DNA of 64,000 nt from Austropuccinia psidii (Eukaryota > Basidiomycota > Pucciniomycetes > Pucciniales > Sphaerophragmiaceae): the NCBI GenBank assembly GCA_023105745.1, contig JALGQZ010000013.1, forward strand, positions 11,031,105 to 11,095,104, given 5' to 3'. Below, in pieces: positions 48,001 through 58,576 of this stretch (within the stretch, counting starts at the first letter, position 1; each line of letters begins with the position of its first letter). A program made the translations under genes and the position numbers. The notes under the pieces were generated by a model. That model saw nothing but the letters and a program-made list of their open reading frames with translations. It was not told the origin of the DNA and made no database searches.

Positions 48001-48551
48001 GAGATGGTTTATTTAGTAGTATTTGATATTTAATGTTTTTTGGAAAACTATTAATCCTTTCCTCCTTTTTAATAATGATACTTCCAGCTTGATCCAAAAC
48101 AATTTCATCACAATATATTTGATTTTCCCCTAGTTATTATTCTCAAAATAGGTAGGGATAGCTTTAAGATTGAAATTGGACTCAAAGAATAGTACAGAAT
48201 ATAGATTTCAGAATCCCTTTAATATTTAAAGTCCAAATCACAGCTTTTACAATCTTAGAAATAGTCTTCCAACCTTTTTTTGATTCTACCTTTGCATTTG
48301 TGAACTTCTTACTTATTGATTATTTTTTCAGAAATAAATTGAAAAATTCTGGAAATTGACTGAAAAAATCTTCTTTGATATATATAAACATGAATGATAT
48401 TAATAAATTCAAGGCTTGGATAAATAAGTATTCAGAAGAGCTTTCTGATTTTCTCAAATATTAATTCATGCCCCAGTTTACTTACTTGAACTCAAAGAAA
48501 ATAGTTATGACTTATACTCAACTCTTTTGATTTAAATTAATAATGAACTTA
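45062..48551. other. AT-rich DNA, nothing recognised
   Basis: A hydrophobic 76-codon ORF (45096-45326) and a following ATG frame with stops (45336-45540) are the only coding-like traces; I do not recognise either. A short GC-richer patch at 45560-45640 and 45850-45960 has no clear identity. At 48389 a frame MNDINKFKAWINKYSEELSD runs for about 24 codons. The last bases (tgaactta, 48544-48551) are the presumed left target site of the next MULE. Confidence 0.45.
46099..46119. repeat. (TA)n microsatellite
   Basis: About ten uninterrupted TA units. Confidence 0.95.
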
Positions 48552-51500
48552 GGGTATTGGTAAACCCATGTAATAAAGCTGTTAAAAACACGTAAGGGGT
48601 GCCCTGCCAATTTTTTAATTAACAATGAAACACAAAAAAACTTGTATTGGGCCAAAACCTCCCAAAACCCACCAAAAGGAGGTTTTTTCCCCACAAAACC
48701 CCTCTAACCCAATTGTTTCAGATTTTTTGCACACCCCAATAATCCACATTATCCCCCCCCAAAATATTTTTTTTAAAAAAACAGAATTACCAAACCAATT
48801 TTGCAAAGATTTTCCCAGTATTTTTGTTTTTTTCCCCAAAGACTGCATTTTACTCCACAACAACCTGCTTACAAGCCTCTAAAATTCAAATTTTTTACCT
48901 TCCCTCATCTATTAATCCCACATTTCAACCACTTCACCCCACCTTTACCCACTTCTTTTCAACTTTCACACCTATTATCACTTCTTTGTTACATTTTGAA
49001 AGGTTCTTTCCTCATTTCAAATCTTCAAATACCTGTTTTTTAAGATTTATATATATTTTTCACTCAATAATGTTTCAACCCCCCACAGAAGGTGAATTTC
49101 AGACCCTTGGGCTTCTTTGGAAGCATGTGCATAATGATTCCAGGGCTCAGGGGTATGCTGTATCCACCTTGGGGTCCAATATGACCCAAAACCAAATTGA
49201 AATAGGTTGTGACAGGTCTGAGACCCCAAATCCCCATGAAAACTTCTCAAAAACAGTCACTTCAAGAAAGCTTTACTGTGCATTTGGACTTTATTCCAGA
49301 AAATATGCCAAGGGTACCACTTGGACTCTTAAAGTAAAAAATCCTGAACACAGCCATGATGTCACTGAAAGTCTTATGGCACATCCTTCTTTCAAAAAAT
49401 TCAATGAGCAAGAAAAATCCCAAATTTCTCAAATTTCTGAATCACTACTCATGCCAAGGCAAATTCAGGTCCAATTATGCATCCAGTGGGAGTCTGAAAG
49501 GCCTGTAATCCTTCAAGACATTTAAAACTAAGTCAAGAAAATCAATAAAGACAAACTGAAAGGCAGAAGGCCCATTGATGATCCTATTGAAACCCTCCAA
49601 GAAGAGAATTTTGTGTGGTCCTCTGCAAGGGATGCTTAGGGACACAGTACCTCCTTTTTTTCACAAACCCCTTTTCCATAAAGCTTCTTCATGGATTTCC
49701 TCATGTGATTCTTATGGATTGTACTTATAAAACAAATAAGTACAAAATTTCCCTTTTTCATATTGTTGGATTCAGCTCAACAAATAAGACCTTTTCTGGG
49801 GCTTTTTGTTTGATGAAGAATGAAAGTGAATCCTCATACAATTGGGAATTAAATCAACACATAGCAAAATTCCTCAACAGCACCAATATTGTTCCCCCTA
49901 CAGTCATTATTATTTACAGGGATGTGGCCTTGAAAAATCCTCTTAAGAAGCTCTTCCCAGACTCAAAAGGAATGTTATGCATTTGGCACATCTATAAAAA
50001 TTTATCTTCCCATTGAATCAATAAAATTGGTAATGGGACTTATTTTGAAAATATTAGGGGCCTTTGGAATCAAGTAATATAATTCTATATTTCATTTTTA
50101 TTCTTATGATTTTTTATTAATGAATTTGGCAATTATTTCTCAGGCTATGAATTCATCAACTGAAAAGTCTTTCAAAGACAACTGGAAGAAGCTTCAAAAG
50201 AAAGTCAAAATTCCTGAAGTCTTGCAATATTTGGAAAATACCTGGCTTCCTCTAAAGGAGTTTATGTGCCAGACTGGACCAAACACCATTGCCACCTGGG
50301 TGTGGGCTCCACCTCAAGAATTTAACATTCGCATGCCATGGTTAAGAATTGGCTCCAAAATTCAACTGGTACTCTCCTGGAGGTAGTGAGGTCTCTCCAC
50401 ATGGATTTCCAAAAACAATTTATCAAAATAATCAACAGAATCTCCAAATAAATGATTGTCCATGTCAAGAATCTTTCTTAAAGCATCTGTTCTATCAATG
50501 GGAGGGTGTCTCATTCTGCCCTTCAGATGGCCTTTGACAATTTCAAAACCAAATTTCACTCCAATGAAAAATGCACCAACAAATACAACAATTATCAGGG
50601 GATTCCTTGCAAGAACAAGATCCAACAGGCATTTTTCAAGCTCCAAAGGCTCCAGATATCATACTTCTATCCTAAATGGAATTTGAATTTACCTGTGAGA
50701 ATTGTTTTATCATAAAATTTATTTATTATTAACTGGTATTATTTGTCATATTATTCTCAGACTGGTTATCAAGGTGATGATCAAAGTGTTTAGAAATGAA
50801 GAAAGACATTAGGAAAGACCTTTTTCAATGACCAATGGCAGAAATCAGCCCAATTATTCAAAATTTTCGAGATTTTTTGATTGGAAAAGTCCCATTTGAT
50901 CAAATTCCTAAGATTCAAGAGGATGATCAATATTATAAAGAAACACTAGAATGCAAGAATATCCATGGAAGACCTCAAGGAGCCAAGAATGAAAATAAAA
51001 GAGAACCCTCAATATTCAAAGTAATTGAAAGTCAATCAAAGAGAAGAGGAAGACCCCCATATAAATTGACAAACACAACAACATCAAGATAACAGTCAAT
51101 TGTACCCTCTCCAATAATGAAAGTGGATTCATCTGAAGATTCTGAAGCCTAATTATCAAAATAAATAATTTCATCAGATTTAATACCCTCAGAAACTGAA
51201 TTGAATGAATATTGAAAATCATGAGTAACCCTTAGAATGTCCAGAAGATTGGACATGGGTAGTAAAATCTCACAAATAAAGTCTCACATTCCTTCCACAA
51301 GTTTGAAGATATGTGATGCAATTGAGTTTACCTGTGAGCATTTCCAAAGTAATTATCACAGAAGTGATTAATGCTCCAAGCTCTTTGTGAGTTTCTGAGT
51401 CATTTTGATGTATATTATTTTGTTTATTTCCATATTTATTCATTCTTTTGACCTAATTTTATCAGGTAACTGGCTCAGGAGTCTTGCCCAAGTTTAGATT

Positions 51501-52620
51501 GAAATACATGTTCAAGCCCATAAATTTACAAGGTGATGGAGATTGTGGCTACAGAATAGTATCCCACTACATTTACAGGACTCAAGATCAATGGGCTGAT
51601 CTCATATGTCACTTTACTGAAGAAATTCAAAAAAATAAAGACTTTTATGAAGTCATGACCACTTTTATTATGTAAGTATCCTCTTATTTGGACAGAATTG
51701 AGTGGTATGAAGATTTTGGCCAGGCTCCAAAGAGCAATTTGATGTCCATACCTGATATGGGGGATCCAATTGCAAATAAGTATCAAAGACCTGTTTTCTT
51801 TTATTCCATAGTCCAATATTTCTCTTTTTTCCCTTATTTCTGTCCTCCAAATGATAATCCACCCATTTTAATCTGCTTCTTGGATGGCTATTCTCATTTT
51901 GTTCCATTGGATATCATGATTTCTAAGGCTTATCAAGTCCCCCCATTACTGTGAAATGGGAATTACATTCCCAACCACAAGCCCTGGGGTGGGAAGATAA
52001 ATTTAAGACACACATGATGTTATATTTTTCCAATCTTGCTCCCCCCTTCATAAAAATCAACTATCTTTGAGGTTGATTCAGATTGATTGATTTTTGTATA
52101 TACAATTTATGCCAATTATTCCACTTTTCAATCCTATTTATTGCTTAAATCCCACATCAGTCTCATTTATAATCAAACATGTGGCACTTTTGTACTTAAA
52201 AATAGTCATATTACAAACATGAAAAAAAAAATTGACAAAAAACCCTTTCACATGCTCACTTGTCTCACAAAAAAAATTCCCCAAGATTATGGGCTGCTAG
52301 TTTTTAACTGACAATATTGAACCCTTCATTTTTAAAAAATATGAAGAAATTTCATGAGTGGGAGGATTTTAAATTAACTTTTCAAAAAAATATACCATTT
52401 TGTCAAATTTTCCAAATTTGAGAAATTTGGAAAAAAAAAGAATTGGAAAGATTTTGGGATATTGACATTGTATGTAAAAAAATTAAAAAATTTCAAAACT
52501 GATCCTGAGGTATTTTTTTAAAAAAAATAGGTCACTTATGTGTTTTTGGCCATAAATTGGTAAAAACATGTAAGGGCTTATGTGTTTTTACTAAAAGATT
52601 ATGTGTGTTCACCAACATCC
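48552..52620 (+). mobile_element. MULE-OTU element, copy 2 (both ends present, 4069 bp)
   Basis: Left edge gggtattggtaaacccatgt (48552), right edge gttcaccaacatcc (52620): degraded versions of the terminus of the 34213 element. Flanking tgaactta (48544-48551) and taagctta (52621-52628) agree at 6 of 8 bases, a decayed 8-bp duplication. Inside: a CT-poor, AC-rich leader (48610-49069), the transposase-OTU pseudogene, then a right arm matching copy 1, including cctgaggtatttttttaaa and a series of cttatgtg / acatgtaag motifs. This gives the full length and layout of the family. Confidence 0.88.
49070..52010 (+). pseudogene. FAR1/MULE transposase fused to OTU protease domain (decayed, more complete copy)
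   Basis: Start ATG at 49070 (MFQPPTEGEFQTLG). FAR1-type DNA-binding region to about 49440, with KLYCAFGLYSRKYAKGTTW and NPEHSHD typical of these zinc-binding domains; a linker ending QWESERPVILQDI with a stop at 49525. MULE core: VILMDCTYKTNKYK (49708-49750, first Asp), IIYRDVALKNPLKKLFPDSK (49909-49968, second Asp region), CIWHI; an intron near 50075-50142 ending ctcag; then KKLQKKVKIPEVLQYLENTW and a frameshifted GAHAMV region (about 50320). An AT-hook-like KRRGRPPYK lies at about 51043. OTU: GDGDCGYRIVSHYIY (Cys codon 51544), late His in GYSHFVPL (about 51890). At least three frameshifts and several stops; dead. No homologous host gene is evident in the window. Confidence 0.85.
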
Positions 52621-52628
52621 TAAGCTTA

Positions 52629-53594
52629 AGTGTTAAAGATTATTAAACAAGTTTATGGATTTGACTCCCATTAGCGAAGTTCAGTTTCCTAGAATGGTAG
52701 GTGTTGATAGCTATTTTTGATCCCACTGTATATGGCAGAATAAAGCTATATACATTATGATTTATGAGTTTTTTAAGTCTCAGAGAAGCTGAAAGAATCA
52801 AGCATGAGTTAATGGTGTTAAGATAATTGTACAAAATAATCCTAATAAATATAAATATTATTCTAAATTTAAATGCTTCAGAAAGGTTGCTCACTTTTCA
52901 TTATGAAGTTTACCATTTTTTGTGTTTTGGAGAGAATCAAAAATATGATTGTTTTTGTAAGCTGTTAAAAAAAAGTTTGTAAGAAGACATATTCATTAAT
53001 TTTTAACTTTTGATACCACAAAAAAAAGAGAGTTTTTACATTAAAAAATCATTATTGTCTTTGAAAACTGTTATGTTTAATTTCATTTTTGGATAATCAG
53101 GCTAACAAGATCTTTTTGTTAAATGAAACCGACTCTTCCAAAGATCAAGTAGTATGACTCAAAAAAGTACTTACAAAGCCTTATTTTTGAAATAATTCTT
53201 CAAGATGCTTTTCAGTAACCTAAGTTATGATTGATAAGATATCATTTTGATTTTTAGAAAAAAATAAAATACTTCATGGGTCACCTTTGAAAAGAAGAAA
53301 AATGCTCAGGATGATTTTATATTTGTAAGACATACTGAAAACCATCAAAAAAATAGTCAAAACCATTTTCCAACATAAATCAAGATCACAAAATATTTTC
53401 TCAAAAGTGCGCAAAGAGAAGTTTCCTTTTTCAATAATTTTTCTGAATAAGTTCCCATTAAGCTTTTATCAAACTTATTATTTCCAAATCTTAAAGTGTC
53501 TCTATGAAAAGGAGGAGTCAACTATAGCTTGACACTTTATTTTTTGATGACAAAAAAAGCTATGAATTCCTCTACAACACATAAAGCTCTTGTG
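52629..53594. other. AT-rich flank between MULE and copia, nothing recognised
   Basis: Only short frames (for example MVGVDSYF at 52696, then IYIMIYEFFKSQRS near 52750) that I do not recognise. The final cttac (53595-53599) is the left target duplication of the complete copia. Confidence 0.5.
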
Positions 53595-53599
53595 CTTAC

Positions 53600-54067
53600 T
53601 GTTGAAATTCATCTCAATACAGACCAAGATGATTGACACTCCTAGTCACAATGCCAACAAATTACCCGAGCTCCGAAGATCATGTGCGCATCATGCACAT
53701 CACTGGACGACAATCCCTTACCTTATTAGCTGACCTCTCTATCTGAATCAGGGGGGATCATTCCCTCCTGCGATCTCTCAACCTCTTCTTTTTATTTCCT
53801 CCTCTTTTCTCTTCTTCTCTTTCCTTCTATTCTCCACTCGTTCTTCTTTCCTTTCATTCTTTTTTCTTTCCACTCGTTACTCATTTCTTATTGTTCGACC
53901 CTGATTCAGTTTGGTCATTGTGTTCAGTTGTTATTTTAGTTGTATAAGCAGTTCATTGTTATCATCGTACAGTGCTATCCACCCTTAGGTACATCCCTAT
54001 ACTCTCACTAATTACATTTGTGGTTCACTAGTTAACGTAATAAAAACCTTAGTCTTATCCATTAACA
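53600..54067 (+). repeat. 5' LTR of the complete copia
   Basis: TGTTGAAATTC to CTTATCCATTAACA. It contains a strong CT-rich tract at about 53777-53893 typical of fungal promoters, followed by the presumed transcription start region and gttaacgtaataaa near the end, a possible polyadenylation signal. Confidence 0.96.
53777..53893 (+). promoter_or_regulatory. CT-rich promoter tract in the LTR
   Basis: Over 100 bp almost free of purines on the plus strand (cctcttctttttatttcctc and similar). Such tracts commonly precede start sites in fungi. The same tract is repeated in the 3' LTR at about 58286-58402, pointing towards the host gene. Promoter activity is inferred. Confidence 0.4.
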
Positions 54068-54125
54068 GATTTACAGTCTCGACTCTTTGGGGCCAACAAC
54101 AACAAGAAGGGTGGATATTGACTCT

Positions 54126-57100
54126 ATGAAAATGACCGACACCAATTCAGAAAAAGATGTCCTCACCATTCCTGTCCTAGACGGAACCAACTACAGCGAA
54201 TGGAGTGTGCGAATGACAATCTTGTTACGGTCTAAAGAACTGCTTGATGTCTGCGAAAAAGAACCTGAACCAGGCGTCTCAGCTTCTGCAACAAACCGAT
54301 GGACTAAAGCTAGCTACGACGCAGTAAATATCATAACTGCTCATGTCAGCCATAAAGTCTTCATCGAAGTCATTAAACTGAACACAACAAACTCTTACCT
54401 TCTGTGGACCAAACTGAAGGACAAGTATGCTTCAAAAAAGGCTACAAATCGAGGCCGCGTATGGATGGACCTACTCCGTTCTTCCTATCAAGGCAACATC
54501 CAACAATACGTGACCCAAAGCCGAAAAATCATACTCGAACTCGAATCAGCTGGTATCCTTCTTGCTCCCGATCTCCTATCATTCACTATCCTCGGAAAGC
54601 TAATGGGAGACCCAAAAGTCCATCAGTATGTCGAACTGCTTACCCTCAATGAAGACTTAGTTGGGAATCCAGACGAAGTTCTGTCAAAACTTGAAGACTT
54701 CCATAATAACTCAATTCTCCAAGAATTACAGCCAAATCCCTCGGCTTCAGCATTAATTTCAGAAAACTCTGGCCCCTTCAAGATAACCCATTACTGCGCC
54801 AATGGTAAACACAATACCAAGTGCACCAATCACACTAGAGAAGAATGCTACGCAGAGAATCCCCACCTTCGACCACCTCGTCGTGAAAAAAGGAGAAGAC
54901 CCCTTCCAAATCACAACACATCGGCGCATGTCTCCACCGCTCAGGCCCTAGTGACAGCAAGAGAACCCTCTCCAGCAACTCAAGACCTCATTATTGATTG
55001 TGGTGCCACTCACCACATGTTCAATCAGAAGAACCTGTTCCTTTCCCTTACAGGAATTCCTCCGATGAAGGTCTCCACTGGGGACTCGTCAAGCACCCTA
55101 GCCGCCATTGGTTTAGGTACCGTCAAACTGATCTGTCATGAAAAGCCTCTCATTCTGGAAAACTGCCTCTTTGTTCCTGAACTAAATTGTAATCTTGTCA
55201 GTCTGTTGCAACTTTTCGACGAAAAGCTTGTCATCAACCGAGGAAGAAATCACTTTACTTTAGAGTCAAGAGGATCGACAATCGTCAGGGGATCAATAAT
55301 CAACAATCTAATGAAAGTAAAGTATTCCACTCCCCAGGCTTTTCTTTCTCAAGTCAGTCCCAATCACTGGCACCAGCAACTTGGTCACCCAGGTTTATCA
55401 GTTCTAAAATCAATGGGTCTTGCCATTGATGTTATCAACTGCCAGACATGTGACCTCAACAAGGCACATCTCCTTCCATTCAAAAGTCATTTTGAACACG
55501 CAAGTCTCCCCTTAGACTGTGTTCACATCGATCTTGTCGGACCAATAACCCCACAGTCAGTCTCCGGGTATCGATATTTTCTCACTATGGTGGATCAATT
55601 CACCTCGTTCAAGATCACCTGTTTCCTAAAAAACAAATCCGATGCCTTCGAAGAATTCCTCCGAGAGAAGACATCAATGGAAAATCTTCACGACAGAAAG
55701 CTAAAAAGGTTAGTTTCCGATAGGGGAGGCGAATTCTTAAATCACAAATTCAAGGCTCTTTCTGAAGAACACGGGTTCCAGCATATCACATCGCCTGCAG
55801 AAACCCCTCAACACAATGGTTTTGCAGAAAGAGCAAACCAGTCGATTTTAGTCAAGACCAGATGCATCTTGAACCACTCCAAACTTCCAAAAGTCTACTG
55901 GGCTGAAGCAGTCCGCACAGCCACCACACTTTCCAACATCGTACCGACCCCTTCTAGGAACAACAAGAGCCCTTTCTCACTCTGGCGAGGAGTACCTCCT
56001 CGGCTTAAGAACATCCGAACCTTTGGCTGCCAAGCTATCATTGCCCTGCAGAAAGGCCACAGGGAATGGAAGTTTGGGCCCTCTGGGAGTGAAGGGATCC
56101 TTCTTGGCTTCGAGAACGACAACACATCGTACCGCATCCTCAGAACCCTCGATAAGAAGGTAATAGTCACTCGGCACGTAATGTTTAATGAGGATGTCTT
56201 TCCAGGGATATCCGGACCCAGCGGGGAACTCACTGTTACATGGAGAGCAAGTAACTGGCCCGCTGATATGGTAGATGAACCCCATACAGCGGCTTCAGGT
56301 TTGGTAGATGAAGTCCGACCTGATGGACCTGCCCCCGACGGCACAGCAAGCGTGGTAGATGAACCCCACATGCCACAGGAGGAGGTCGCCAGCGCCCCTA
56401 CAGAAGCTCCAGCCTCGCTGCCACCAAGCCCCAGACCAAGGATAAAAGTCATTGGCCCTCGACACCCGACTCTTATCACCAGTGACATCCTTGAACAGAA
56501 CATCCTTCCGTACTCAAGACGAGCCAATGCCTTGGTTACAACGACCACCGACGACCCTAGGACCTTCAGACAAGCCCTGCAATCAACCAATAAGGATGCA
56601 TGGGTCATAGCTATCAACAAGGAACTGGGCTCAATGGCAAACCTCGGTGTGTGGGATGTGGTCGACTTCAATCCTCGCTACAAACTCGTTGGGACAACCT
56701 GGGTCTTCAAAACCAAGCAAAACCATCTTGGAGAGGTCCTGGAACACAAAGCTCGCCTTTGTGCTCAGGGTTTCACCCAGTCTCCGGGGATTGACTACGA
56801 AAAGACCTACTCGCCGACGGGTCGTTTCAATTCACTTCGGACTCTGATTGCCTTTGCAGCAACCAACTCCCTCTCCTTTCATCAGATAGACGTGAAGAGC
56901 GCTTTTCTGAACGCTCCCCTAAAAGAAACCGTCTATCTCTCAATCCCACAAGGCCTTAATCTTGCGAAGGACAGACATTGCTTGCGACTTCGGAAAGCCA
57001 TCTACGGTCTCAGACAGGCACCTCTCGCTTGGTACAACAGACTCAAGGAATGGCTCATCGGCACTGGATTTTCGGTCTGCATTTCAGACCCCTGCGTTTT

Positions 57101-58145
57101 TTACCGGGGAGGCGATCACCCTGTGTGGCTCTACATACACGTGGACGACATCGCGATCTTTGGTTCAGACACGTCTCATTTTAAATCCGAAATCTCAAGG
57201 GAATTCGCAATAAAAGACATTGGTCCAGCTGATTTAATGCTGGGGGTTAAGGTCACTCATTCGGCCGGTGGAATAAGTCTCGATCAGCAGCACTTCACCG
57301 ACTCATTACTGTTCTCGTATGGAATGCAGGACTGCAAACCAGTGTCCACCCCTCTTCTCCCAGGCGAGCACCTCTCTCCTGCCACCAAGGAAGAAGCCAT
57401 GGCATTCAAAAGGCTTTCGGTTAACTACCGAAGCGCAATTGGCAGCATCAACTACTTAAGTACGGCCACCAGACCCGACCTATCGCATGCCGTAAGCTCA
57501 CTCTCTCAATTTCTGGAAAATCCGGGGATCAGGCATTGGCAGAGCTTCCTCCATGTCCTTCGGTATTTACGTGGCTCGCCCGATCTCGGCTTAGTGTACT
57601 CAAAAAACTCTCGACATGGCATTGCTGCCTACAGCGATGCTGACTGGGGAAATTGTCTGGTCACGAGGCGCTCAGTCACTGGCTATCTTGCAACGTTCAA
57701 TAGTTGCATAGTACTCTGGAAAACTCGGAAACAGCCCACCGTTTCCCTGTCAACAGCAGAAGCCGAGTATAAGGCTCTGTGTGACCTGACCTCTGAGATA
57801 CTCTGGCTGCGGCAGTGGGCACAGGAATGTGCCATTTTTCACTCAGTCACTCCTGTTCCGATTTATGAAGACAACCAAAGTTGCATCAAAGTAGCCAATG
57901 GTGACTGCAACATCAATAACAAGCGAATGAAGCACGTCGACATCCAGCTTCACTTCATCAAGGAAGCAATTCGGTCCTCCGTCATACAACTCAACTACAC
58001 TCCAACTTCTTCTATGTTAGCCGATTTCCTAACCAAGTCAGTCCCCTTCCCTGCCTTGTCCAGGGCACTCTCCGCTTTGGGTGTGTTGCGACTAGGTGTG
58101 AGGGGGGATGTTGAAATTCATCTCAATACAGACCAAGATGATTGA
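54126..58145 (+). CDS. Copia gag-pol polyprotein, intact
   Basis: One open frame of 1339 codons from the ATG at 54126 (the frame also extends to a TTG at 54087, less likely). Domains: UBN2-type gag (about residues 10-210); a Cys/His cluster (YCANGKHNTKCTNHTREEC, about 230-250); aspartic protease with IIDCGATHHMF near 289, where Cys replaces the usual Ser of DSG; integrase zinc domain (HWHQQLGHPG then CQTCDL, about 413-445); integrase core with Asp near 468 (HIDLVG), Asp near 531 (SDRGGEF) and Glu near 566 (GFAER); RT with TWVFKTKQN, AFLNAPL and YIHVDDI near 1002; RNase H with SDADWGN near 1169, STAEAEYKAL and EDNQSCIK. All catalytic positions are present. The last 12 codons and the stop lie inside the 3' LTR. 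It encodes all enzymes for copying RNA to DNA and integration. Codon composition is GC- and CpG-richer than the surrounding relics. Confidence 0.97.
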   Translation: MKMTDTNSEKDVLTIPVLDGTNYSEWSVRMTILLRSKELLDVCEKEPEPGVSASATNRWTKASYDAVNIITAHVSHKVFIEVIKLNTTNSYLLWTKLKDKYASKKATNRGRVWMDLLRSSYQGNIQQYVTQSRKIILELESAGILLAPDLLSFTILGKLMGDPKVHQYVELLTLNEDLVGNPDEVLSKLEDFHNNSILQELQPNPSASALISENSGPFKITHYCANGKHNTKCTNHTREECYAENPHLRPPRREKRRRPLPNHNTSAHVSTAQALVTAREPSPATQDLIIDCGATHHMFNQKNLFLSLTGIPPMKVSTGDSSSTLAAIGLGTVKLICHEKPLILENCLFVPELNCNLVSLLQLFDEKLVINRGRNHFTLESRGSTIVRGSIINNLMKVKYSTPQAFLSQVSPNHWHQQLGHPGLSVLKSMGLAIDVINCQTCDLNKAHLLPFKSHFEHASLPLDCVHIDLVGPITPQSVSGYRYFLTMVDQFTSFKITCFLKNKSDAFEEFLREKTSMENLHDRKLKRLVSDRGGEFLNHKFKALSEEHGFQHITSPAETPQHNGFAERANQSILVKTRCILNHSKLPKVYWAEAVRTATTLSNIVPTPSRNNKSPFSLWRGVPPRLKNIRTFGCQAIIALQKGHREWKFGPSGSEGILLGFENDNTSYRILRTLDKKVIVTRHVMFNEDVFPGISGPSGELTVTWRASNWPADMVDEPHTAASGLVDEVRPDGPAPDGTASVVDEPHMPQEEVASAPTEAPASLPPSPRPRIKVIGPRHPTLITSDILEQNILPYSRRANALVTTTTDDPRTFRQALQSTNKDAWVIAINKELGSMANLGVWDVVDFNPRYKLVGTTWVFKTKQNHLGEVLEHKARLCAQGFTQSPGIDYEKTYSPTGRFNSLRTLIAFAATNSLSFHQIDVKSAFLNAPLKETVYLSIPQGLNLAKDRHCLRLRKAIYGLRQAPLAWYNRLKEWLIGTGFSVCISDPCVFYRGGDHPVWLYIHVDDIAIFGSDTSHFKSEISREFAIKDIGPADLMLGVKVTHSAGGISLDQQHFTDSLLFSYGMQDCKPVSTPLLPGEHLSPATKEEAMAFKRLSVNYRSAIGSINYLSTATRPDLSHAVSSLSQFLENPGIRHWQSFLHVLRYLRGSPDLGLVYSKNSRHGIAAYSDADWGNCLVTRRSVTGYLATFNSCIVLWKTRKQPTVSLSTAEAEYKALCDLTSEILWLRQWAQECAIFHSVTPVPIYEDNQSCIKVANGDCNINNKRMKHVDIQLHFIKEAIRSSVIQLNYTPTSSMLADFLTKSVPFPALSRALSALGVLRLGVRGDVEIHLNTDQDD
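58100..58108 (+). other. Polypurine tract of the complete copia
   Basis: gagggggga sits directly against the 3' LTR, inside the last codons of the polyprotein gene. The minus-strand copia at the window end has an equivalent gaggggggg at the same place. Confidence 0.85.
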
Positions 58146-58576
58146 CACTCCTAGTCACAATGCCAACAAATTACCCGAGCTCCGAAGATCATGTGCGCAT
58201 CATGCACATCACTGGACGACAATCCCTTACCTTATTAGCTGACCTCTCTATCTGAATCAGGGGGGATCATTCCCTCCTGCGATCTCTCAACCTCTTCTTT
58301 TTATTTCCTCCTCTTTTCTCTTCTTCTCTTTCCTTCTATTCTCCACTCGTTCTTCTTTCCTTTCATTCTTTTTTCTTTCCACTCGTTACTCATTTCTTAT
58401 TGTTCGACCCTGATTCAGTTTGGTCATTGTGTTCAGTTGTTATTTTAGTTGTATAAGCAGTTCATTGTTATCATCGTACAGTGCTATCCACCCTTAGGTA
58501 CATCCCTATACTCTCACTAATTACATTTGTGGTTCACTAGTTAACGTAATAAAAACCTTAGTCTTATCCATTAACA
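58109..58576 (+). repeat. 3' LTR of the complete copia
   Basis: Identical to 53600-54067 by eye. Carries the polyprotein stop codon (58143-58145). Its promoter-like half could drive transcription into the downstream flank. Confidence 0.96.

Larger units (their letters stand above)
53600..58576 (+). mobile_element. Complete young Ty1/copia retrotransposon (4977 bp)
   Basis: Two 468-bp LTRs (53600-54067, 58109-58576) that read as identical base for base, TG...CA termini, an exact 5-bp duplication CTTAC (53595-53599, 58577-58581), a polypurine tract (58100-58108) and an uninterrupted polyprotein gene. Intact frame plus identical LTRs mean a recent insertion and a possibly active element. It lies 0.8 kb upstream of the only host gene, in the same orientation. 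An older LTR of the same family sits at 44578. Confidence 0.97.

Noticed and set aside
54087..54125. TTG at 54087 as the copia polyprotein start
   Set aside because: A non-ATG start is unlikely when an in-frame ATG at 54126, with a second at 54132, precedes the conserved gag.
55895..56671. 258-codon minus-strand ORF
   Set aside because: It lies opposite the intact copia integrase-RT linker; it is a shadow of a GC-rich coding frame.
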